A program made the position numbers and the translations under genes. The notes beneath the pieces were generated by a model that searched no databases, had not been told where the DNA came from, and saw only the letters and a list, made by a program, of their open reading frames with translations. This document shows, piece by piece, positions 25,352 through 35,067 of a DNA stretch of 53,468 bases (position 1 is the stretch's first letter; every line of letters begins with the position of its first letter). The stretch is from Acidocella sp. 20-57-95. GTDB taxonomy: Bacteria; Pseudomonadota; Alphaproteobacteria; Acetobacterales; Acetobacteraceae. Location of the stretch: positions 1 to 53,468 of the forward strand of contig NCAT01000015.1 in the NCBI GenBank assembly GCA_002255575.1, read 5' to 3'.

Positions 25352-25590
25352 GACACAATTTACGTTTTAAGATACAGGCTGCCTTTTCCGGTACCCTGTG
25401 GATGAAATTGTGGATGATGGGAAGGCTGGAAACTAGCCCCCTGAATTATAAACATATTGCAAATTCAACACAATTTTCGTTTATCGTAAATTAATACGGT
25501 GTTTACCGAAAATATCTCTTGCATCTGGAGTCGTTTTGATCAGTATTCTATTTTAGGTTGAATTTGTAACACATGAAATAGGAGGAACGA
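25352..25590. other. AT-rich intergenic leader with a direct repeat
   Basis: About 240 bp without a gene, clearly richer in A/T than its surroundings. The sequence ACACAATTT(A)CGTTT occurs at 25353-25368 and, in slightly different form, at 25468-25483; the second copy leads into an imperfect dyad between TTTTCG and CGAAAA. These could be regulator sites for the next gene; no clear promoter pair could be chosen. Confidence 0.35.
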
Positions 25591-26226
25591 ATGGCGATTT
25601 TGTCTCTGGATGGCTTAGTGCGGCAAAAATTGCGGGCCTGGCCGAACCAGCCGCCGGGGTTGGAAGGTTGTTGGGACCGGGCCTGGCTGAAGGCGCGGCC
25701 GGCGGTGAATGATGAGATTGAAAATCCGTATCTCAAAATGCCGGGCACCAAGCGGATGAAGACCGTGCCGGATGGGCTATGGATGAATTTCGGCGGCAGT
25801 GAACGTGACCCGTTTGTGGATATATTTGTCATTGAGGTGTGCGGGACGTTTCCGAATTTGCTTGATAAACGCTCGCGCTTTTCACCGTCTATGCACTCGC
25901 TGCTGGCAGTGTGCCCGCTGAACTGGCTGCTCGGGGATTTTGCCACCACCGATGCCACGCCGCGCTGGAAGCGCACCAAATTGTTGAAGGCGGCGCCGAG
26001 CGCGGGAATCACCGTGCCGGTGCGCGATATTCGGGTGGTGTATGGCTTGCGGCCACGCGATTATGAAAGCTTTGCAGCCAACCAGGTGCCGCATGCGCAT
26101 GAGTTTTTCATGCCGGTGAGTGTGCTGTTGGGTCAGGAAGGCTGGTTGCAGCCGGAGATGCGGGCATTTATTGCGCGGACCTCACCGCAGGCGAATTTCT
26201 GGGCATTCAACGTCGCGGCGGAATGA
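25591..26226 (+). CDS. Hypothetical protein, 211 residues
   Basis: A soluble protein that I do not recognise. The start is well supported by AGGAGG 5 nt upstream of the ATG. It has no signal peptide or membrane segment and is rich in Trp, Pro and Arg; notable stretches are WPNQPPGLEGCWDRAW near the N-terminus and FFMPVSVLLGQEGWLQPEMRAFI near the C-terminus. Codon use resembles the neighbouring core genes, so it is probably a resident gene. Its 3' end overlaps the converging glycerophosphodiesterase gene by 20 bp. Confidence 0.8.
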   Translation: MAILSLDGLVRQKLRAWPNQPPGLEGCWDRAWLKARPAVNDEIENPYLKMPGTKRMKTVPDGLWMNFGGSERDPFVDIFVIEVCGTFPNLLDKRSRFSPSMHSLLAVCPLNWLLGDFATTDATPRWKRTKLLKAAPSAGITVPVRDIRVVYGLRPRDYESFAANQVPHAHEFFMPVSVLLGQEGWLQPEMRAFIARTSPQANFWAFNVAAE

Positions 26227-26926
26227 AGCGCGTGGGGTGGTCGGTGATGATGACATCGACCAGAGGGGCTAGGCGCTGAAATTCTCCGGGGTCGTTGACG
26301 GTCCAGGCGTAGATTTTAAGGCCGAGGGCGCGCGCTTGGGCGATGTTCGAGGCGGTAAGGGTTGCGTGGAAAGCGGCCCAGGCGGTGGCGCCGGTGGCGG
26401 CAACCGCCTGCGGCGTGCTGGCTGGGCTGGATGTTCCCCACCATAAATTTGGCTCGGCTTCAGTGTTCGGGGCGGTCAGGCAGGCGCGGTTTAAGTTTGG
26501 GGCCTGGCGGGTGACTTCGCGCAGCACCGACCAGTCGAAGGCGAGGATGGAAACCTGCGACGTCGCGATGCCAGAGGCCGCTATGGCGGCGCGGGTTGCG
26601 GTGACCAACGGTTCGGGAGGGTGGGATTTTTCCGGATGCGCGGGGAAGGTTTTAAGCTCAAGCAGCCAGTTGGTGTGCGGGAACGCCGCCAGCGCTGCGG
26701 CGAGCGTGGGGATACCTGGTAATGCCGCAAATTTGGTGTGGCGGATCAACCGGCCATCGGGCAGGTCTGGGTCGTGATGCAGTACCGGCACGAGGTCGGC
26801 GGTTAAAGCGATGTCGGTCTCAAGGCCCGCGACCCCTATGTTCAGGGCATGGGCGAAACCGGCGATGGTATTTTCGGGCGCTTCGCCCCGCGCGCCGCGA
26901 TGGCCGTAAATAGCAGCACTAGACAT
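26207..26926 (-). CDS. ugpQ: Glycerophosphodiester phosphodiesterase
   Basis: Hydrolyses glycerophosphodiesters to glycerol-3-phosphate and an alcohol. The 239-residue cytoplasmic protein (no signal) has the catalytic pattern of the GDPD TIM barrel: IYGHRGARGEAPENT (His9-Arg10), GLETDIALT (Glu/Asp metal ligands), VLHHDP, LLELKT and the C-terminal KIYAWTVNDPGE and DVIITDHP. It starts with an ATG that overlaps the aldolase stop by 8 bp. Longer in-frame starts lie inside the aldolase gene and are not credible. Confidence 0.93.
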   Translation of the reverse strand: MSSAAIYGHRGARGEAPENTIAGFAHALNIGVAGLETDIALTADLVPVLHHDPDLPDGRLIRHTKFAALPGIPTLAAALAAFPHTNWLLELKTFPAHPEKSHPPEPLVTATRAAIAASGIATSQVSILAFDWSVLREVTRQAPNLNRACLTAPNTEAEPNLWWGTSSPASTPQAVAATGATAWAAFHATLTASNIAQARALGLKIYAWTVNDPGEFQRLAPLVDVIITDHPTRFIPPRR

Positions 26927-27569
26927 TCGGCTTGTAGGCGGTGGCGAATTGCTGGGTGGCAGCCGCGATGTCGTGTTCCGAGAGCAACACCGGGCCGCCG
27001 ATGGCGAGGGCAAAGCAATATTGCTTGGCCAGCATTTCAAGCTCGACCGCGGCGGCCATGGCGGCATCGAGCGTGGCACCGGTGGCGATGAGGCCGTGAT
27101 TGGCGAGCAGGCAGGCGGTGCGGTCCTGCAACGCGGCGACGGCGTAGGTGGAGAGTTCAGCGGTGCCAAATAATGCATAGGGGGCGCAACGGACATCGCC
27201 GCCGCCAAAGCGCGTGACCATGTAGTGGCAGGCGGGAATGGGCCGCCGGGCCATGGCGAGGGCGGTGGCGTAGGGCGCGTGGGAATGCACGATGGCGCCG
27301 ACTTCGGGTTTGGCGCGCATGATATCGAGATGGAAACGCCATTCTGAGGAAGGGCGCTTGGGGCCTTCCCAGGAGCCGTATTCGCCGTTCAGCGGCATGG
27401 CCGCGATCATATCAGGGGTGATGGAGTCATAGGCCATGGCCGAGGGGGTGATGAGCATGACCGCCCCTGCCCGCACACTGAGATTGCCGGAGGTGCCAGC
27501 GTTTAGCCCGAGGCCCGCCAAGCTGCGGGCGGCCGTGATGAGCGCTTCACGCTTATTGAAAAAATCCAC
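26919..27569 (-). CDS. Class II aldolase/adducin-family protein
   Basis: A zinc-dependent aldolase-like protein of about 216 residues, related to L-fuculose-phosphate and L-ribulose-phosphate 4-epimerase/aldolases. It shows AGLGLNAGTSGNLSVR, the phosphate-binding start, then metal-ligand histidines in IVHSHAPYATALA and the later LANHGLIATGATLD. The substrate cannot be told. I prefer the GTG start preceded by AAGGTGAG; an ATG 39 bp upstream (27608) lacks a ribosome-binding sequence and would leave only 34 bp to the divergent operon. It is translationally coupled to the phosphodiesterase downstream. Confidence 0.88.
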   Translation of the reverse strand: MDFFNKREALITAARSLAGLGLNAGTSGNLSVRAGAVMLITPSAMAYDSITPDMIAAMPLNGEYGSWEGPKRPSSEWRFHLDIMRAKPEVGAIVHSHAPYATALAMARRPIPACHYMVTRFGGGDVRCAPYALFGTAELSTYAVAALQDRTACLLANHGLIATGATLDAAMAAAVELEMLAKQYCFALAIGGPVLLSEHDIAAATQQFATAYKPNV

Positions 27570-27581
27570 CGAACACTCACC

Positions 27582-27610
27582 TTGACGTAAACTGGAACTA
27601 TGGCTCATCT
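27582..27610 (+). promoter_or_regulatory. Predicted promoter of the pim-type operon
   Basis: TTGACG (27582-27587), a 17-bp spacer and TCATCT (27605-27610), 33 bp before the first ATG. Good -35, weak -10. GGAGGA at 27633-27638 is the ribosome-binding site of the first gene. Confidence 0.4.
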
Positions 27611-27642
27611 AGCCCAAATCGAAAAAGCCAATGGAGGATATC

Positions 27643-29751
27643 ATGGCCCAGATCAATGGATGTATCGAGTTAAGCGTCGCCGATGGCATTGCGGTGATTC
27701 TGGCTGATAATCCGCCGGTGAATGCGCTAGGCCATGCGGTGCGGCAAGGGCTTGTTGAGGCCGTGCAACAGGCGATTGCGGATGCCAGCGTGCAGGCCAT
27801 TGTGCTGGGCTGTAAGGGACGGACGTTTTTTGCCGGCGCGGATATTACCGAGTTCGGCAAGCCATTGCAGCAGCCCGGCTTGCAGGAAGTGATCACTGAA
27901 TTTGAAGCGAGCCCGAAGCCGGTGGTGGCAGCGATTTTTGGGACCGCCCTGGGGGGCGGTTTGGAGATTGCGCTGGGCTGCCATTTCCGGGTGGCGAGTG
28001 CCGATGCCCGGATGGGTCTGCCGGAGGTGAAATTGGGGCTGCTGCCGGGGGCTGGCGGTACCCAGAGATTGCCGCGGTTGATTGGGCCGGAAAAGGCGGT
28101 GGGGGTGATTGTTGCCGGTGCGCCGATGCCAGCGAAGATGGCTCTGGCGGATGGGATTATTGATGAGATTGTGGCTGAGCCAGTGGCGGGGGCTGTGGCA
28201 TTTGCCAAGCGCGTGCTGGCGGAAGCTTTGCCGCTGGTGAAAGTGCGCGACCGCGAGGAGAAAATTCGGGCGACGCGGGCTGACCCTGCGGCCTTCGAAG
28301 CGGCGGCCAAAGCGGCGACCAAAAAGCTGGCAGGCGTGGACGCGCCGGCGGCGTGCGTGCAGGCGGTGCGTAATGCCTTTACGCTACCATTTGATGAGGG
28401 GCTGCGGGCTGAGCGCGACCTGTTTATGAAGTTGGTGGTTGGTGACCAAAGCCGGGCGCAGCGCCATATTTTCTTTGCCGAACGGGAAGCTGCAAAGGTG
28501 CCCGACATGCCGCCCGGCGTGAAAGCGGCGGCGATTAGAAAGGCTGTGGTGATTGGTGGCGGCACGATGGGCGGCGGCATTGCAATGTGCTTTGCCAATG
28601 CTGGTGTGCCGGTGAGTATTGTGGAAACCACCGAAGAGTTTCTGCAAAAAGGCCTGGCACGGATTAAACAGACTTATGCGGTTTCGGTTGAGCGCGGCGC
28701 GTTAAAACAAGATGCGATGGATAAGCGTTTGGCTTTGATTGCGGGCACCACCGATTGGAATGTGGTGGCGGATACTGACATTGTGATTGAAGCGGTGTTT
28801 GAAGAAATCGGCCTTAAGAAAGAGATTTTTGGCAAGCTTGATAGATTGGCCAAGCCCGGCACGCTGCTGGCTTCCAATACCTCGACCCTGGATGTGGATG
28901 CGATTGCACAAAGTACGTCCCGGCCGGGAGATGTTGTGGGGATGCATTTTTTCTCGCCCGCGAATGTGATGAAGCTGCTGGAGATTGTGCGCAGCAAGCA
29001 TAGCTCGTTTGAATCGATCGCGACGGCGGTGGCGGCTGGGAAGTTGCTGGGTAAGATTCCGGTTGTTGTTGGTAATTGCGATGGGTTTGTGGGCAACCGG
29101 ATGCTGGCAAGGCGAACCACCGAGTGCGAGCGGCTGTTGCAGGAAGGTGCCAAGCCACAGGATGTGGATGCGGTGGTACAGAAATTCGGCTTCCCGATGG
29201 GGCCGTATGCGATGGGTGACTTGGCCGGGCTGGATGTGGGCTGGCGGATCCGCAAAGGGCGCGGTGTGACCGCCCCGGTGAGCGATGCGTTGTGCGAGAT
29301 GGGGCGGTTTGGGCAAAAGACCGGCAGAGGCTATTATATTTACGAAAACGGCTCGCGCGTGCCGGTGCCAGACCCGGATGTTGAAGCGCTGGCCGCCAAG
29401 AAAGCCGAAGAGTTGGGTGTGAAGCGGCGCAATATTTCGGAGCAAGAGATATTTGAGCGGATGTTCTACCCGATGATTAACGAGGCCGCACGGATACTGG
29501 AAGAAGGGATTGCGGTTCGGGCATCGGATGTGGATGTGGTGTGGGCGTATGGCTATGGCTGGCCGGTATGGCAGGGCGGGCCATGCTTTTATGGCGACCT
29601 TGTGGGGGCGAAGAAAATCTGTGCCGCCCTTGAACATTATGCCGCACTGACCGGTGATGCCGGGCTGAAGCCTGCGAAATTATTGCAGGAATTGGCTGAT
29701 AATGGTGGGAGTTTTGGGAATTTTAGCCTGACACCAAAGGCCGCGGCATGA
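27643..29751 (+). CDS. pimF: Bifunctional enoyl-CoA hydratase / 3-hydroxyacyl-CoA dehydrogenase, PimF/FadJ-like
   Basis: A 702-residue beta-oxidation enzyme. The N-terminal crotonase domain (about 1-190) has the oxyanion segments GRTFFAGADI and FGTALGGGLEIALGCH and the catalytic-glutamate region GLPEVKLGLLPGAGGTQRLP. The 3-hydroxyacyl-CoA dehydrogenase part starts at about residue 295 with the NAD-binding AVVIGGGTMGGGIAM and has GMHFFSPANVMKLLEIV and GNCDGFVGNRM, followed by two helical C-terminal domains. Being first in the run hydratase/dehydrogenase, ligase, thiolase and two acyl-CoA dehydrogenases reproduces the order of pimF-pimA-pimB-pimC-pimD in Rhodopseudomonas. Function in dicarboxylate rather than general fatty acid oxidation is inferred from that order. 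Confidence 0.88.
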   Translation: MAQINGCIELSVADGIAVILADNPPVNALGHAVRQGLVEAVQQAIADASVQAIVLGCKGRTFFAGADITEFGKPLQQPGLQEVITEFEASPKPVVAAIFGTALGGGLEIALGCHFRVASADARMGLPEVKLGLLPGAGGTQRLPRLIGPEKAVGVIVAGAPMPAKMALADGIIDEIVAEPVAGAVAFAKRVLAEALPLVKVRDREEKIRATRADPAAFEAAAKAATKKLAGVDAPAACVQAVRNAFTLPFDEGLRAERDLFMKLVVGDQSRAQRHIFFAEREAAKVPDMPPGVKAAAIRKAVVIGGGTMGGGIAMCFANAGVPVSIVETTEEFLQKGLARIKQTYAVSVERGALKQDAMDKRLALIAGTTDWNVVADTDIVIEAVFEEIGLKKEIFGKLDRLAKPGTLLASNTSTLDVDAIAQSTSRPGDVVGMHFFSPANVMKLLEIVRSKHSSFESIATAVAAGKLLGKIPVVVGNCDGFVGNRMLARRTTECERLLQEGAKPQDVDAVVQKFGFPMGPYAMGDLAGLDVGWRIRKGRGVTAPVSDALCEMGRFGQKTGRGYYIYENGSRVPVPDPDVEALAAKKAEELGVKRRNISEQEIFERMFYPMINEAARILEEGIAVRASDVDVVWAYGYGWPVWQGGPCFYGDLVGAKKICAALEHYAALTGDAGLKPAKLLQELADNGGSFGNFSLTPKAAA

Positions 29752-31427
29752 GCCGGCCCTTCGCCTGGGAGCGGACGTATCCGCCGGGGCTGACATGGGA
29801 TGTGTCGCCGCCTGAGATGGACTTGCCCGCCCATGCGGCGGCGTGTGCGGCGGCCCATGCGGGGCGCGTGTTTATGGAATGCCGGGGCACGGAAATATCT
29901 TATGCGGAATTTGGGCAGAAGGTGGCGCAGACCGCGGCAGGGCTGTTGGCGCTGGGGTTAAAGCCGGGCGAGAAAGTGGCGTTGTATTTGCCGAACACGC
30001 CGTATCATCCCTACAGTTTTTTTGGTGTGCTGAAGGCGGGGGGTGTGGTGGTGCATCTCTCACCTTTGGATGCGCCGCGTGAGTTGGTGCATAAATTAAG
30101 CGATAGTGGGGCGCGGGTTTTAATCACCACCAATATCGGCCCGATGCTGGTGGGGGCTGAGAAATTGCTGGCCGGTGGGGTTGTGGACCGGTTGATTGTG
30201 GGTGATGAGGGCGCGTTTGGGGCGGTCCCGGGGCTGCCATTGATGCCGGTGCCGGAAGGCAACCCTGCGATTGTAAATTTTGCATCGCTGTGGGAGGCGA
30301 CCTTGCCTGCGGCATGGCCAAAGCTGGTACCAACTGATTTGGCGGTGCTGCAATATACAGGCGGGACCACGGGACTTCCGAAAGGCGCGATGCACACGCA
30401 CGCGACCTTGATGGCGGCGGTGACGATTTATAACCATGCCTATGAGGGCCAGAACCCGGATGATGCGCGTGAACCGCATAGGGTGATTACGGTGCTGCCG
30501 CTGTTTCATATCTATGCGCTGGTGGTGCTGCTGTTGTGGCAGATCAAGCGTGGTTCAACCTTGTTTTTGCATCTGCGGTTTGATGCCGAGGCGGTGCTGC
30601 GTGATATTGAGGTCAAACGCGCCACTTATTTTCCTGGTGTGCCGACCATGTGGATTGCGCTGAATGCCATTCCCGGCATTGAGAAACGTGATTTTTCGTC
30701 ATTGAAACAAGTGGCGTCTGGCGGCGCGCCATTGCCGGTTGAGGTGGCGGTACGGTTTGAGCGGCTGGTGGGCAAGCGCATTGGTGGCGGCTGGGGCATG
30801 ACGGAGACGGCAGCCGCCGGCACTGGGCATTTGATGCATGGGTTGTTTAGGGAAGAGTCCGTTGGGCTACCTTTGCCTGGAATTGAGGCGCAGATTGTTT
30901 CTTTGGATGATCCGGCGCGGATATTGCCAATTGGTGAGACCGGGGAATTGCGGGTGAAGGGCCCGAATATTTTTAAAGGCTATTATAATAAACCTGACGA
31001 GACGGCGAAGGATTTCGTGGATGGGTTTTTCCTGACCGGGGATATTGGCCGGATGGATGAAGACGGGATGCTGTATTTGGTGGACCGTAAGAAGGACATG
31101 ATTATTTGTGGCGGGTTTAATGTGTATCCGCGCATGATCGAGGATGCGGTGTATGAGCACCCGGATGTGGAAGAATGCAGTGTGATTGGGATCGCTGATG
31201 AATATCGCGGCCAGGCTGCCAAGGTGTTTATTAAGCTAAAGGCGAGTGCAACAGAATTTTCTTTGGATGAATTGCGGGTGTTTTTGGCAGATAAGATCGG
31301 CAAGCATGAGATGCCGAGTGCGCTGGAATTCAGGGATGCGCTGCCAAAGACGCCGGTTGGGAAATTATCGAAAAAAGAACTCGTCGCTGAAGAGGTGGCG
31401 AAGCTGAAGGAAACAAAACATGGTTGA
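29748..31427 (+). CDS. pimA: Acyl-CoA ligase, dicarboxylate-CoA ligase PimA-like
   Basis: A 559-residue adenylate-forming ligase. The AMP-binding P-loop is [16 protein letters not shown] (about residues 204-219), the adenylate motif [11 protein letters not shown] follows near 350, and the hinge and C-terminal region reads [25 protein letters not shown] with the catalytic lysine in [13 protein letters not shown]. It activates a free acid with ATP and CoA. Its ATG overlaps the preceding stop by 4 bp. Position after a PimF-like gene suggests pimelate or other dicarboxylates; a medium/long-chain fatty acid ligase cannot be excluded. Confidence 0.87.
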   Translation: MSRPFAWERTYPPGLTWDVSPPEMDLPAHAAACAAAHAGRVFMECRGTEISYAEFGQKVAQTAAGLLALGLKPGEKVALYLPNTPYHPYSFFGVLKAGGVVVHLSPLDAPRELVHKLSDSGARVLITTNIGPMLVGAEKLLAGGVVDRLIVGDEGAFGAVPGLPLMPVPEGNPAIVNFASLWEATLPAAWPKLVPTDLAVLQYTGGTTGLPKGAMHTHATLMAAVTIYNHAYEGQNPDDAREPHRVITVLPLFHIYALVVLLLWQIKRGSTLFLHLRFDAEAVLRDIEVKRATYFPGVPTMWIALNAIPGIEKRDFSSLKQVASGGAPLPVEVAVRFERLVGKRIGGGWGMTETAAAGTGHLMHGLFREESVGLPLPGIEAQIVSLDDPARILPIGETGELRVKGPNIFKGYYNKPDETAKDFVDGFFLTGDIGRMDEDGMLYLVDRKKDMIICGGFNVYPRMIEDAVYEHPDVEECSVIGIADEYRGQAAKVFIKLKASATEFSLDELRVFLADKIGKHEMPSALEFRDALPKTPVGKLSKKELVAEEVAKLKETKHG

Positions 31428-32601
31428 TGCAGTGATTGTCTCAACAGCGCGCACGCCGATTGGCAAGGCGTTCCGAGGCGCGTTTAATTTGACGCATGGG
31501 GCGACGATGGGAGGCCATGTGATTACAGCCGCGTTGGCGCGGGCGAAGGTTATGGCTGATGAAATTGAAGATGTGGTGATTGGCTGTGCGACCCCGGAAG
31601 GCGCCACGGGTGGGAATATTGCACGGCAGGCGGCGATCCGCGCTGGTGTTTCCGTTGATGCGGCGGCGATGACGGTGAACCGGTTTTGTTCTTCGGGGTT
31701 GCAGGCGATTGCCTTAGCCGCGCATGAGATTATTGTTGAGGGTGCGCCGATTGTGGTGGCGGGGGGGCTGGAGAATATTTCTCTCACGCAGATGAGTGCC
31801 AACCGGCATTTCAGCCAGGAGGAATGGCTGCTGAAATATAAGCCGGAAATTTACATGACGATGATTGAGACGGCGGATAACGTAGCGAAGCGCTACAAGG
31901 TTAGCCGTGAGGCACAGGATGAATACGCGCTGGAGAGCCAGCGCCGGACCGCTGCTGGGCAACAGGCGGGGCGCTTTGATGCGGAGATTGTGCCGATGCA
32001 AACCATCAAGGCGGTTGAGAATAAAGAGACCAAGGAAATTACCCATGAGGAGAGTTTTCTGCGCCAGGATGAGGGCAACCGGCCGGAGACGAATATTGAA
32101 GGCTTGCGCAAGCTAAAGCCGGTGCGCGGCGAGGAATTTTTTATTACTGCTGGCAATGCCTCACAATTATCAGATGGGGCTTCGGCCTGCGTGATGATGT
32201 CTGATACCGAGGCGGCGCGGCGTGGGTTGACGCCGCTGGGGATTTTCCGGGGGTTTGCAGTGGCCGGCTGTGAGCCCGATGAGATGGGGATCGGGCCGAT
32301 TTATGCCGTGCCACGCTTATTGAAGCGCCACGGGCTGAGCGTTGATGACATCGATTTATGGGAATTGAATGAGGCCTTTGCGAGCCAGGTGATTGCGAGC
32401 CGCGACCGCTTGGGCATTGCGCATGAAAAACTGAATGTGGATGGCGGGTCGATTTCAATTGGTCACCCGTACGGGATGAGTGGGGCGCGGATGACCGGGC
32501 ACGCTTTGATTGAAGGCAAGCGCCGGGGGGCAAAATTTGCGGTGGTGACCATGTGCATTGGCGGTGGCCAGGGTGCGGCTGGTTTGTTTGAAATTGTGTA
32601 G
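31420..32601 (+). CDS. pimB: Acetyl-CoA C-acyltransferase (3-ketoacyl-CoA thiolase), PimB-like
   Basis: The 393-residue degradative thiolase cleaves 3-ketoacyl-CoA to acetyl-CoA and a shortened acyl-CoA. The nucleophilic cysteine is in [12 protein letters not shown] (Cys90), the catalytic histidine in [16 protein letters not shown] and the second cysteine in [13 protein letters not shown] near the C-terminus. Length is normal. The ATG overlaps the ligase stop by 8 bp. Confidence 0.92.
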   Translation: MVDAVIVSTARTPIGKAFRGAFNLTHGATMGGHVITAALARAKVMADEIEDVVIGCATPEGATGGNIARQAAIRAGVSVDAAAMTVNRFCSSGLQAIALAAHEIIVEGAPIVVAGGLENISLTQMSANRHFSQEEWLLKYKPEIYMTMIETADNVAKRYKVSREAQDEYALESQRRTAAGQQAGRFDAEIVPMQTIKAVENKETKEITHEESFLRQDEGNRPETNIEGLRKLKPVRGEEFFITAGNASQLSDGASACVMMSDTEAARRGLTPLGIFRGFAVAGCEPDEMGIGPIYAVPRLLKRHGLSVDDIDLWELNEAFASQVIASRDRLGIAHEKLNVDGGSISIGHPYGMSGARMTGHALIEGKRRGAKFAVVTMCIGGGQGAAGLFEIV

Positions 32602-32611
32602 GAGATAAAAG

Positions 32612-33823
32612 ATGGATTTGAATTTATCGGCTGAAGAGATGGCGTTCCGTGATGAAATACGGGCGTTTATTGCGGCGGAATTATCCCCTGAGACGCGTGA
32701 GAAACTGATTCTTGGGCGCGAGATTGGCAAGCAGGATTTTGTTGATTGGCAGCGCAAATTAAATGCCAAGGGCTGGGCCGTGCCGCATTGGCCGGTGGAA
32801 TGGGGTGGCAAGAATTGGGGGCCGATGCAGGAATATATCTTCCTGGATGAATTGCAGCAGGCCCCTGCCCCTTCGCCGTTGCAGTTTAATTGCTCGATGG
32901 TGGGGCCGGTGATTGCAACCTTTGGGTCTGAGGCGCAAAAGAAGAAATTTCTGGCGCCAACGGCGAATTTGGATATTTGGTGGTGCCAGGGATTCTCAGA
33001 GCCGGGCGCTGGGTCTGACCTTGCGGGGTTGAAGACCACGGCGCGGCGCGAGGGGGATTTTTATATCATCAACGGGCAGAAAACCTGGACGACCTTGGCG
33101 CAATATGCCGATTGGATTTTTGTGCTGGCGCGGACCAACCCACAGGCTGAGAAGAAGCAGCAAGGTATTTCGTTTATCCTGGTGGATATGAAAACACCGG
33201 GCGTGAGCGTGCGGCCGATCCAATTGATTGATGGCGGGCGCGAGGTGAATGAGGTCTGGTTTGATGAGGTCAAGGTGCCTGTTGAAAACCTGGTGGGGCA
33301 GGAAAATAAAGGCTGGGATTACGCAAAATATCTGCTGACCAATGAGCGGATGGGGATTGCGCGGATTGGAATTTCCAAGCAGCGCATTCGCCGGATTAAG
33401 GAGCTGGCGAAGATTGAGCGTTACGGCGATACGCAATTGCTGGACCAGCCCTGGTTCCGTGAAAAACTGGCGAGCGTGGAAATTGAGTTGAAGGCGCTGG
33501 AGATTACCCAGCTGCGGGTGGTGGCGGAAGCGCGCAAGCGCGGCAAGCATGGTGAGGTGGACCCGAATTCTTCGATTTTGAAAATTAAGGGCTCGGAATT
33601 GCAGCAAGCGACCACTGAATTGATGATGGATGTGGTGGGGCCTTACGTGCTGCCATTTACAGAATCGATGGATGATGAGGACCGCACCAATGAGCCGCCG
33701 GTGGGGCCGGATTATGCCGCCTCCGCCGGGCCGACTTATTTTAATTGGCGGAAGATCTCGATCTATGGTGGGTCGAATGAGATTCAGCGGAATATTATCG
33801 CGAAGGCGATTCTGGGTTTTTAA
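32612..33823 (+). CDS. pimC: Acyl-CoA dehydrogenase, large subunit type (PimC-like)
   Basis: A 403-residue FAD-dependent acyl-CoA dehydrogenase. It has the N-terminal helical domain, the beta domain with WWCQGFSEPGAGSDLAGL (FAD and substrate contacts) and the C-terminal helical domain ending IYGGSNEIQRNIIAKAI. The usual Y-E-G catalytic glutamate site reads Y-G-G, as in heteromeric and long-chain groups that place the base elsewhere. Pairing with a second, dissimilar dehydrogenase directly downstream fits an alpha2-beta2 enzyme such as pimeloyl-CoA dehydrogenase. GGAGATAAAAG precedes the ATG. Confidence 0.88.
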   Translation: MDLNLSAEEMAFRDEIRAFIAAELSPETREKLILGREIGKQDFVDWQRKLNAKGWAVPHWPVEWGGKNWGPMQEYIFLDELQQAPAPSPLQFNCSMVGPVIATFGSEAQKKKFLAPTANLDIWWCQGFSEPGAGSDLAGLKTTARREGDFYIINGQKTWTTLAQYADWIFVLARTNPQAEKKQQGISFILVDMKTPGVSVRPIQLIDGGREVNEVWFDEVKVPVENLVGQENKGWDYAKYLLTNERMGIARIGISKQRIRRIKELAKIERYGDTQLLDQPWFREKLASVEIELKALEITQLRVVAEARKRGKHGEVDPNSSILKIKGSELQQATTELMMDVVGPYVLPFTESMDDEDRTNEPPVGPDYAASAGPTYFNWRKISIYGGSNEIQRNIIAKAILGF

Positions 33824-33826
33824 GGG

Positions 33827-33870
33827 ACGAAAATTTCCGCCAGCGCGGGAATGACGAGAGGAAGAGAGAT
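33827..33870 (+). repeat. Partial dispersed palindrome between pimC and pimD
   Basis: The 47-bp gap between the two dehydrogenase genes contains TTCCGCCAGCGCGGGAATGACGAG, a degraded copy of the palindrome family seen elsewhere in the window. It is followed at once by GAGGAAGAGAG, the ribosome-binding region of the next gene, so the repeat tail merges with the translation start signal. Confidence 0.65.
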
Positions 33871-35010
33871 ATGGATTTTGATTTTTCCGACGACCAGAAA
33901 TTGCTGAAGGAAAGCGTGGGGAAATTGCTGGCCGCGCGCTATGGGGATTTTGAAAAGCGCAAGGGCTACCAGAAACACCCGAACGGGTTCGACCCGGCAG
34001 TGTGGGCCGAATATGCCGAGGCTGGGATACTCTCACTGCCGTTTGCTGAGGCGCATGGCGGGTTTGGTGGTGGACCGGTTGAGACCATGATTGTGATGGA
34101 GGAAATGGGCACAGCGCTGGCGGTGGAGCCGTATATGGCATCGGTCGTGCTGGCCGGTGCCGTGTTGAAATATGGCGATGCCACCACGTTAATTCCTGAC
34201 ATTGCCGGTGGTGAGGCGATTGCGGCGGTGGCGCATATTGAACGTGGCTCGCGCTATGATTTGAATGATGTGAGTTTGGCCGCACGGGCCGATGGCGCGG
34301 ATTACGTGCTGGAAGGCGAGAAGAGCGTGGTGCTGGGCGGCGGGGCTGCGGATTATTTTATTGTCTCGGCCAGAACCTCGGGCAACCGGCGCGATGCTGA
34401 AGGCATGACGCTGTTTTTGGTGGATGCGAAGAGTGCCGGCGTTTCGCGGCGCGGGTACCCGACCCAGGATGGGCACCATGCGGCGGAGGTTTCGTTTGGC
34501 TCCGTACGGGTGCCGGTTGCCAACGTGATTGGGGGCGTGGGTAAGGGCCTGCCGATTTTGGCGCGCGCGGTGGACGAAGCGATTGCGGCCCTGTGCGCCG
34601 AAGCGGTGGGGGCCATGGATGCGCTGGTGAAGATGACGGTGGAGTATTTGAAAACCCGCAAGCAGTTTGGGGTGGCGATTGCCTCATTCCAGGCGTTGCA
34701 GCATCGGTCCGTTGATATGCTGGTGATGCTGGAGCAGGCGCGGTCGATGGCGATCTATGCGGCTTTGAGTGTGGATGATGCCGATGCGGTGGCGCGCGGC
34801 CATGCGATTTCGGCGGCCAAGGTGCAGATTGGAAAGTCCGCCAAGTTTATCGGCCAGCAGGCGATCCAGCTTCATGGCGGTATCGGCGTGACGATGGAGT
34901 ATAAAGCCGGGCATTATTTCAAGCGGCTGACCATGATTGAGCAGATGTTTGGCGATACCGATTACCATTTGCGTAAATTGGCGGCCGCTGGGGCGTCTAT
35001 CGCGGCGTAG
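33871..35010 (+). CDS. pimD: Acyl-CoA dehydrogenase, small subunit type (PimD-like)
   Basis: A 379-residue acyl-CoA dehydrogenase-fold protein, more divergent than its partner. The beta domain is reduced (LEGEKSVVLGGGAADYFIVSAR) and the C-terminal FAD/dimer region reads AIQLHGGIGVTMEYKAGHYFKR with terminal FGDTDYHLRKLA. This is the pattern of the small subunit in PimC-PimD-type pairs. It is the last gene of the operon; no PimE-like enoyl-CoA hydratase follows. Confidence 0.88.
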   Translation: MDFDFSDDQKLLKESVGKLLAARYGDFEKRKGYQKHPNGFDPAVWAEYAEAGILSLPFAEAHGGFGGGPVETMIVMEEMGTALAVEPYMASVVLAGAVLKYGDATTLIPDIAGGEAIAAVAHIERGSRYDLNDVSLAARADGADYVLEGEKSVVLGGGAADYFIVSARTSGNRRDAEGMTLFLVDAKSAGVSRRGYPTQDGHHAAEVSFGSVRVPVANVIGGVGKGLPILARAVDEAIAALCAEAVGAMDALVKMTVEYLKTRKQFGVAIASFQALQHRSVDMLVMLEQARSMAIYAALSVDDADAVARGHAISAAKVQIGKSAKFIGQQAIQLHGGIGVTMEYKAGHYFKRLTMIEQMFGDTDYHLRKLAAAGASIAA

Positions 35011-35067
35011 CATCTTTTCTTTTGCGCGGGGATGAGCGAGTGTGGGCAACCTTAGGTGGAGGTTTGC

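Noticed and set aside
32996..34285. Long antisense frame (429 codons) across the two acyl-CoA dehydrogenase genes
   Set aside because: His/Pro/Arg-rich shadow of GC-rich codons opposite two well-defined enzymes.
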